From positions 62,001 through 126,000 of the forward strand of contig CANQVA010000003.1 of the NCBI GenBank assembly GCA_947627175.1: DNA of 64,000 nt, in the 5' to 3' direction. Both the position numbers and the translations under genes were made by a program. The DNA is from an uncultured Ruminococcus sp. (GTDB taxonomy: Bacteria > Bacillota > Clostridia > Oscillospirales > Ruminococcaceae). Shown one piece after another: positions 57,896 through 64,000 of the stretch (within the stretch, counting starts at the first letter, position 1; the number at the start of each line of letters is the position of its first letter). The notes beneath the pieces are model-generated. The model did not search any database. It had not been told where the DNA came from and saw only the letters and a list, made by a program, of their open reading frames with translations.

Positions 57896-58785
57896 TATTC
57901 AATAAGTCCGTGCTTTTCAAGAACAGATTTCAAAACGGCTTTATGTTCATCGGACATATCACACAAAGGCATACGGCATGAACCTACATTAACGCCCATC
58001 ATGTTTACAGCTTCCTTTACGGGAATAGGGTTTACTTCAATAAACAGAGCGTTTATAAGGTCGAGATATTCAAGCTGTAGTTTTGTTGCCTCTGCAAAAT
58101 TATTGTCAAGACAATACTGCACCATATCGTGCATTTGTTTTGGAATAATATGTGATGCTACGGAAATAACACCTTTTGCACCAAGTGACATAAGAGGTAC
58201 TACCATATCGTCATTACCGCTGTAAACGTCGATAACATCACCGCATTCTGCAAGAAGTTTTGCACCATAACTTATATTTCCGCTTGCTTCCTTGACTGCA
58301 ACAATATTCTTATGCTTTGCAAGTTCCTTTATAGTGCTTACATCAAAACCCATGCCTGTTCTTCCCGGAATATTATAAAGAATTATCGGAATATTAACAG
58401 CATCGGCAACGGCATTGAAATGCATTACAAGACCTTTTTGTGTAGTCTTGTTGTAGTAAGGAGTAACAAGAAGAAGTGCATCTGCTCCTGCTGTTTCTGC
58501 TTCTTTTGAAAGTTCAACGGCATACTTTGTGTCATTACTTCCAGTACCTGCAATTACAGGCACTCTTTCTGCTGTCTTTTTAACGGCATATTTTATACAT
58601 TCAAGATGTTCCTCATCGGTCATTGTTGAGGATTCCCCCGTAGTACCGCATATAATAATTGCGTCTGTATGGTTTTCAATCTGATAATCAATCATTTCGC
58701 CAAGACGTTCATAATTAACAGAACCGTCTTTATTGAAAGGTGTGATAATAGCAATACCGGCACCTGTAAAAATCGTGTTTTTCAT
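57895..58785 (-). CDS. dapA: 4-hydroxy-tetrahydrodipicolinate synthase
   Basis: GAGIAIITPFNKDGSVNYERLGEMIDYQIENHTDAIIICGTTGESSTMTDEEH; start set at 58785. Confidence 0.96.
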   Translation of the reverse strand: MKNTIFTGAGIAIITPFNKDGSVNYERLGEMIDYQIENHTDAIIICGTTGESSTMTDEEHLECIKYAVKKTAERVPVIAGTGSNDTKYAVELSKEAETAGADALLLVTPYYNKTTQKGLVMHFNAVADAVNIPIILYNIPGRTGMGFDVSTIKELAKHKNIVAVKEASGNISYGAKLLAECGDVIDVYSGNDDMVVPLMSLGAKGVISVASHIIPKQMHDMVQYCLDNNFAEATKLQLEYLDLINALFIEVNPIPVKEAVNMMGVNVGSCRMPLCDMSDEHKAVLKSVLEKHGLIE

Positions 58786-58799
58786 TATAAAAACTCCTT

Positions 58800-59255
58800 T
58801 CAAAAAGATGATTTATTCAAAACGTAAACTTCCCATTCATTTTCACGACTCATTCCGTGAGATTTATAGAACCCTGCGGAACTGCTGTTCCATACAGCAC
58901 ACTTCAATTCTATCTGTTCACAATCGTTTTCAACGGCAATTTTCCTTGCCTTTTCAAGAAGTTTTCCGCCTGTTCCGCAACCCCTGTACTTTTCACGGAC
59001 ATACAAGTCCTCTATGTAAAGAATCTTTCTGCCCGAAAAAGTAGTATACTTATAGAAGATATTCATAATGCCAATCGGTTCGCTGTCTGTGTATGCAATG
59101 AAACTAATCAATGCCCCTGTTGCGACAAGTTCCCTGAAACGTTGTTGTGTCATTGTAAATATATCAAGTGCATTATGATATTCCATAAATTCCTTTGTAA
59201 GGTCAAACGCTTTATCAGTTTCATCAGGGGAAACGGATTTTATATCAATGTTCAT
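58800..59255 (-). CDS. GNAT-family N-acetyltransferase
   Basis: LYIEDLYVREKYRGCGTGGKLLEKARKIAVENDCEQIELKCAVWNSSSAGFYKSHGM. Confidence 0.9.
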   Translation of the reverse strand: MNIDIKSVSPDETDKAFDLTKEFMEYHNALDIFTMTQQRFRELVATGALISFIAYTDSEPIGIMNIFYKYTTFSGRKILYIEDLYVREKYRGCGTGGKLLEKARKIAVENDCEQIELKCAVWNSSSAGFYKSHGMSRENEWEVYVLNKSSF

Positions 59256-60334
59256 CAGTCAAAATAACCCTTTGCGGCAAGAAGTTCAGCAAGAAGTACA
59301 CCGCCACCTGCTGCACCTCTTAATGTATTGTGCGAAAGACAAACGAATTTATAATCATACTGTGTATCTTCACGCAAACGACCTGTTGAAACTGCCATAC
59401 CGTTTTCAAGATTTCTGTCAAGTTTAGCCTGTGGTCTGTTGTCGTCCTCAAAATAATGAATAAACTGCTTAGGTGCTGACGGTAATTGAAGTTCCTGCGG
59501 TACTCCCTTAAAGTCTGCCCACAACTGCAAAATTTCCTCTTTAGTCGGTTTCTTTTCAAAGCTGACAAATACAGCCGCTGTATGACCATCTGAAACGGGT
59601 ACACGGAGGCATTGTGTTGTTATTGACGGTGATGAAGCCTTTACAATTTTATCGCCCTCAATATTTCCCCATACTTTAAGCGGTTCTTGTTCAGATTTTT
59701 CTTCTTCTCCACCAATGTAGGGAATAAGATTGTCAACCATTTCAGGCCATGTTTCAAAAGTCTTTCCTGCTCCTGAAATTGCCTGATAAGTACAAGCAAG
59801 TACATTTTTAAGACCAAACTTTTTCAGCGGATGAAGTGCGGGAACGTAACTTTGTATAGAGCAGTTTGACTTTACTGCAATAAAGCCCCTCTTAGTGCCG
59901 AGGCGTTTTCTTTGTGCTTCAATTATTTCAATGTGGTCGGGGTTTATTTCCGGCACTACCATAGGAACGTCGGGAGTAAATCTGTTTGCGGAATTGTTGG
60001 AAACTATCGGACATTCAGCCTTTGCATAGGCTTCTTCAAGAGCCTTTATTTCGTCTTTCTTCATGTCAACCGCACAGAAACAGAAATCAACCATTCCTGC
60101 AATTTTTTCAATATCTGACGTTGCGTCAAGCAGTACCATATTTTTCATGGATTCAGGCATGGGAACAGCCATTTTCCAGCGGTTTCCTGCTGCCTCCTCA
60201 TAAGTCATTCCTGCACTTCTCGGTGATGCGGCAAGAACTTTTACATTGAACCACGGGTGATTTTCAAGCAGAGTGGCAAATCTCTGTCCCACCATGCCCG
60301 TAGCACCTATGATGCCTACATTGTACTGTTTCAT
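59255..60334 (-). CDS. asd: Aspartate-semialdehyde dehydrogenase
   Basis: VGIIGATGMVGQRFATLLENHPWF...VKSNCSIQSYVPALHPLKKF; start set at 60334 with AAGGAG 9 nt upstream. Confidence 0.94.
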   Translation of the reverse strand: MKQYNVGIIGATGMVGQRFATLLENHPWFNVKVLAASPRSAGMTYEEAAGNRWKMAVPMPESMKNMVLLDATSDIEKIAGMVDFCFCAVDMKKDEIKALEEAYAKAECPIVSNNSANRFTPDVPMVVPEINPDHIEIIEAQRKRLGTKRGFIAVKSNCSIQSYVPALHPLKKFGLKNVLACTYQAISGAGKTFETWPEMVDNLIPYIGGEEEKSEQEPLKVWGNIEGDKIVKASSPSITTQCLRVPVSDGHTAAVFVSFEKKPTKEEILQLWADFKGVPQELQLPSAPKQFIHYFEDDNRPQAKLDRNLENGMAVSTGRLREDTQYDYKFVCLSHNTLRGAAGGGVLLAELLAAKGYFD

Positions 60335-60373
60335 AAAAAACATCTCCTTGTAATTTTTTACAAAAATAATAAA

Positions 60374-60392
60374 AACCTGTTGCAAACAGGTT
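60374..60392 (-). terminator. Terminator hairpin of the lysine riboswitch expression platform
   Basis: Minus strand AACCTGTTTGCAACAGGTT followed by TTTATTATTTTTG. Confidence 0.7.
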
Positions 60393-60429
60393 CACCATAC
60401 GTTATAATAGAAATATTGGCATACAGAAA

Positions 60430-60608
60430 TTTTATATGCCGATAGCCCTCCATCACTGTATGATGACAGTCAAAAACCTGTTAAGTCAGTGACCAGAACT
60501 GAATTTACCGGAAACAGTTCTTCGGCGGTATCACCTTTCGCTGAATATCATAGGATTGGTTATCCGATATTCAGGTACTATTTTTTACCGCACCTCTACC
60601 TTGTCTAT
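60430..60608 (-). ncRNA. Lysine riboswitch (L box) upstream of asd/dap operon
   Basis: Minus strand AGACAAGGTAGAGGTGCGG...AGTACCT...GGTGATACCGCCGAAG...CTGGTCACTGACTT...TGGAGGGCTATCGGCAT; promoter TTGACA-N17-TATTAT just upstream. Confidence 0.92.
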
Positions 60609-60671
60609 AATAATATCACTTTAGTTTTGTTATGTCAAGATGTTTTTGAAATTTTTTTAAGGAGTCATAAA

Positions 60672-61802
60672 ATGTTTAAATTACTTAAAACTGAAAACAA
60701 AGCACGGCGTGGAACGTTTGAAACCGTTCACGGAACTTTTCAGACACCGTGTTTCATGAATGTCGGTACTTCCGCCGCTATAAAAGGCGGTATATCGTCT
60801 GTTGACCTGAAAGAACTGAAAACGCAGGTTGAACTCTGTAATACATATCATCTGCATTTACGTCCGACAGATAAAGTAATAAAAGAAATGGGCGGACTGC
60901 ATAAATTCATGAATTGGGATAAACCTATTCTTACCGATTCAGGCGGATTTCAAGTATTTTCACTTGCCAAACTCCGTAAGATAAAAGAAGAAGGCGTTTA
61001 TTTTGCGTCACATATAGACGGTCATAGAATTTTCATGGGGCCTGAAGAAAGTATGCAGATACAGTCAAATTTAGGTTCTACTATTGCTATGGCTTTTGAT
61101 GAGTGTATTGAAAATCCCTCACCATATAAATATGTTCTTAATTCCGTTGAACGTACTACTCGTTGGCTTTACCGCTGTAAAGAGGAAATGACACGCCTGA
61201 ACAGTCTACATGATACAATAAATAAAAATCAGATGCTTTTCGGCATAAATCAGGGTTCGACGTTTGACGACTTACGAATAAAACATATGAAAGATATTGC
61301 TGAACTTGACCTTGACGGTTATGCTATAGGCGGACTTGCCGTCGGTGAGGAAACTTCCGAAATGTACCGAATTATAGAAGTTGTAGAACCTTATATGCCT
61401 GTAAACAAGCCCCGTTATCTTATGGGAGTTGGTACACCATCAAATATTATTGAAGGCGTTGCACGTGGTGTTGATATGTTTGATTGTGTTATGCCGAGCA
61501 GAAACGCACGCCATGCCACTGTTTTTACATGGAGTGGTATAATGCATCTGGGAAACAAGTGCTATGAAACAGACCCCCTTTCCATTGATGAACAATGCGA
61601 CTGCCCGACTTGCCGTAATTTTTCAAGGGCATATATACGACACCTTTTCAAAGCAAATGAACAGCTTGCAGGAAGACTTGCTGTACAGCATAATCTTTAT
61701 TTCTACAATACACTTGCGGAAAAAATCCGTGAGGCAATTGACAATGACGAATTTGAACAGTTCAGAAAAAAATATTCAGAACTGCTTGCGACGAGAATTT
61801 AA
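60672..61802 (+). CDS. tgt: tRNA-guanine transglycosylase
   Basis: KARRGTFETVHGTFQTPCFMNVGTSAAIKGG...ILTDSGGFQVFSLAKLRKIKEEGV; start moved from 60489 to 60672. Confidence 0.95.
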   Translation: MFKLLKTENKARRGTFETVHGTFQTPCFMNVGTSAAIKGGISSVDLKELKTQVELCNTYHLHLRPTDKVIKEMGGLHKFMNWDKPILTDSGGFQVFSLAKLRKIKEEGVYFASHIDGHRIFMGPEESMQIQSNLGSTIAMAFDECIENPSPYKYVLNSVERTTRWLYRCKEEMTRLNSLHDTINKNQMLFGINQGSTFDDLRIKHMKDIAELDLDGYAIGGLAVGEETSEMYRIIEVVEPYMPVNKPRYLMGVGTPSNIIEGVARGVDMFDCVMPSRNARHATVFTWSGIMHLGNKCYETDPLSIDEQCDCPTCRNFSRAYIRHLFKANEQLAGRLAVQHNLYFYNTLAEKIREAIDNDEFEQFRKKYSELLATRI

Positions 61803-61835
61803 AAAAATAAATGAAAATTTAAGGAGGAAATTTTT

Positions 61836-62210
61836 ATGGAACTTTCAGTTTTTTTCAAAAGTGTTATAGATACAGACGATATGCCTGTTGTTATATGCGA
61901 CACGGATAATATTATTATATACATGAATCCGTCAGCCGTTGAAAACTACGCTAAAAGAGGCGGTGCTTCACTTATCGGTCATTCTATACTTGCCTGTCAT
62001 AATGAAGAATCAAACAGCGTTATAAAAATGGCTGTTTCATGGTTCAAAGAAAGCACAAAAAATGACAAAGTCTTTACACTCCATAAGGACAAAGAAAACA
62101 AAGATATATATATTGTTGCCCTGCGTGACGGTGACGGCAAATTTATCGGATATTACGAAAAGCATGAATGCCGTAATCCCGAAACTTCACCACGCTATGA
62201 TATGGATTGA
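61836..62210 (+). CDS. Single PAS-like domain protein
   Basis: [60 protein letters not shown] upstream. Confidence 0.8.
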   Translation: MELSVFFKSVIDTDDMPVVICDTDNIIIYMNPSAVENYAKRGGASLIGHSILACHNEESNSVIKMAVSWFKESTKNDKVFTLHKDKENKDIYIVALRDGDGKFIGYYEKHECRNPETSPRYDMD

Positions 62211-62232
62211 TTTTTTAAGGAGATACTTTTTT

Positions 62233-63264
62233 ATGGAACTGCTTAAATCTGATTTTTATTATGATTTGCCGGAAGAACTTATTGCACAAACTCCTGTAGA
62301 GCCACGAAACGCTTCAAGAATGATGTGTGTAAACCGTCAGACCGGTTCGGTTGAACACGACCATTTCTATAACTTATGCAGTCACCTTAAAAAAGGTGAT
62401 TTACTGGTGATGAACGATTCAAGAGTTATTCCGGCAAGGCTTTACGGCGAAAAAATCGAAAACGGAACTTTTATTGAATTTCTTCTTCTTGAACAAAAAG
62501 GCGATAAACTTTGGGAAATTATATGCCGTCCTGCAAAAAAAGCTAAAAAAGGCGTGAAATTTTCTTTCGGCAATGGTCGGCTTATTGCAGAAGTAATTGA
62601 AGTTAAAGACGACGGAAACAGAATTGTCAGATTTGAATGTGGGGGAAATTTTTTCACTGCCCTTGAAGATATAGGACAAATGCCGTTACCACCATACATT
62701 ACAAAAAAACTTGAAAACAATGAACGCTATCAGACAGTATATTCACGTGAACTCGGTTCAGCCGCCGCACCTACTGCCGGACTTCATTTCACCTCCGAAA
62801 TGATTGACGAACTTCACGCAAAAGGCATTAAAACGGCTTTTGTAACACTTCATGTAGGACTTGGAACTTTCCGCCCCGTAAAAGAAGATAATGTCCTCAA
62901 TCACAAAATGCACAGTGAACACTATTTTCTGCCAAAGGAAACAGCCGACTTAATAAACGAAACAAAAGCCGACGGCGGACGTGTTATAGCTGTAGGCACT
63001 ACAGCTTGCCGCACCCTTGAAAGCGTTGCGACTTTCTATAACGAAATTTCCGCACATGAGGGTTATACGGATATTTTTATTTATCCCTCGTATAAATTCA
63101 AGTGCATTGACGGTCTTATTACTAATTTCCACTTGCCCGAAAGTACGTTGATTATGCTTGTATCTGCTTTTATGGGCTATGAAAATACTATGAATGCGTA
63201 TAAAATCGCCGTTGACGAAAAATACAGATTTTTCAGTTTCGGTGACTGTATGTGTATTCTGTAA
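62233..63264 (+). CDS. queA: S-adenosylmethionine:tRNA ribosyltransferase-isomerase
   Basis: [31 protein letters not shown]...[10 protein letters not shown]; start moved to 62233. Confidence 0.95.
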   Translation: MELLKSDFYYDLPEELIAQTPVEPRNASRMMCVNRQTGSVEHDHFYNLCSHLKKGDLLVMNDSRVIPARLYGEKIENGTFIEFLLLEQKGDKLWEIICRPAKKAKKGVKFSFGNGRLIAEVIEVKDDGNRIVRFECGGNFFTALEDIGQMPLPPYITKKLENNERYQTVYSRELGSAAAPTAGLHFTSEMIDELHAKGIKTAFVTLHVGLGTFRPVKEDNVLNHKMHSEHYFLPKETADLINETKADGGRVIAVGTTACRTLESVATFYNEISAHEGYTDIFIYPSYKFKCIDGLITNFHLPESTLIMLVSAFMGYENTMNAYKIAVDEKYRFFSFGDCMCIL

Positions 63265-63279
63265 AAAGGAGAAATAATT

Positions 63280-63921
63280 ATGATAACCGCTATTTTTGAC
63301 CTTGACGGCACTCTTGCCGATACCTTGTATGACCTTGCCGACGCTACAAATTTCGCCCTTGAAAAACTCGGCTATCCGACTCACCCTTACGAAAAATATA
63401 ATAAATTCGTCGGAAACGGCGTTCAGAAACTCTGTTACCGTGCATTGCCCGATGACAAAAAAGACGATACAGAAAAACTTATTGAAATCTTCAGCGACTA
63501 CTACGGAAAGCATTTTCTTGACAAAACAAGCCTGTATGACGGCATGAAAAATTGTCTTGACATTCTCAGTGAAAATAATGTAATTCTTGCCGTTGCAACA
63601 AACAAACCGCAGAATTTCGCACAACAGATTGTATCTGAACTTCTGCCTGAATACAATTTTATAAAAGTTCTCGGCGGTTGCAGTGAACGTCCGAAAAAAC
63701 CCGATACCGCAATTATATCAGAAATAATTTCGGAACTTCCCGAAGATAATCATATATTTATGATTGGTGACAGCAATGTTGATATTCAGACCGCCAAAAA
63801 TGCAGAAATATCTTCAATTGGCTGTGTGTGGGGATTCAGAGGACGTGAGGAACTTGAAAATGCGGGTGCGGACTTCATAGCAGAAACACCGTCCGATATA
63901 GCAGAATTTATACTTAAATGA
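63280..63921 (+). CDS. HAD-family hydrolase (phosphoglycolate phosphatase-like)
   Basis: MITAIFDLDGTLADTLYDLADATNFAL...MIGDSNVDIQTAKNA. Confidence 0.92.
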   Translation: MITAIFDLDGTLADTLYDLADATNFALEKLGYPTHPYEKYNKFVGNGVQKLCYRALPDDKKDDTEKLIEIFSDYYGKHFLDKTSLYDGMKNCLDILSENNVILAVATNKPQNFAQQIVSELLPEYNFIKVLGGCSERPKKPDTAIISEIISELPEDNHIFMIGDSNVDIQTAKNAEISSIGCVWGFRGREELENAGADFIAETPSDIAEFILK

Positions 63922-64000
63922 AAATACTTGTAATTGCCGACGAGGAAAGCCGTTCACTATGGGACTACTGGGACAAATCCAAAACCGACGGTATAGACCT
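63918..64000 (+). CDS. Partial CDS at right edge, possibly a metallophosphoesterase
   Basis: MKILVIADEESRSLWDYWDKSKTDGID, ATG overlaps upstream stop; open at window end. Confidence 0.6.
   Translation, partial: MKILVIADEESRSLWDYWDKSKTDGID

Overview
AT-rich Firmicutes chromosome segment, most likely Ruminococcaceae/Ruminococcus-like (inferred from gene content and protein style, not from a search). Most of the window is ordinary housekeeping: rsmI, trmN6-like, mnmA, tmcAL, ackA, bioY, ldh, a UDP-sugar pyrophosphorylase, an ABC exporter pair, carAB-pyrF-pyrC, trmB, rtcB, a lysine-riboswitch-led asd/dapA/dapB operon, and tgt/queA. The best candidate for an unusual system is at 37.4-43.4 kb. It is an operon of zinc-ribbon/LRR protein, kinase with zinc ribbon, vWA protein and PP2C phosphatase, resembling a TerY-P-type phosphorylation triad. 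It has a potentially structured 5' leader, and next to it is a cytidine-deaminase-like protein with a (QGYPQ)n linker. Other points of interest: an in-frame TIM-barrel/AMP-ligase fusion at the left edge; a LacI-like-sensor/GGDEF protein and a sugar-binding lipoprotein paired with a degenerate-GGDEF membrane protein; a two-gene module flanked by 51-bp direct repeats that copy a gene 3' end plus terminator; a TnpB remnant; a truncated MocR regulator abutting a palindromic bioY operator; and several short ORFs absent from the ORF track. No rRNA, tRNA, CRISPR array or prophage was recognised. All calls were made by eye; no searches or folding programs were run.
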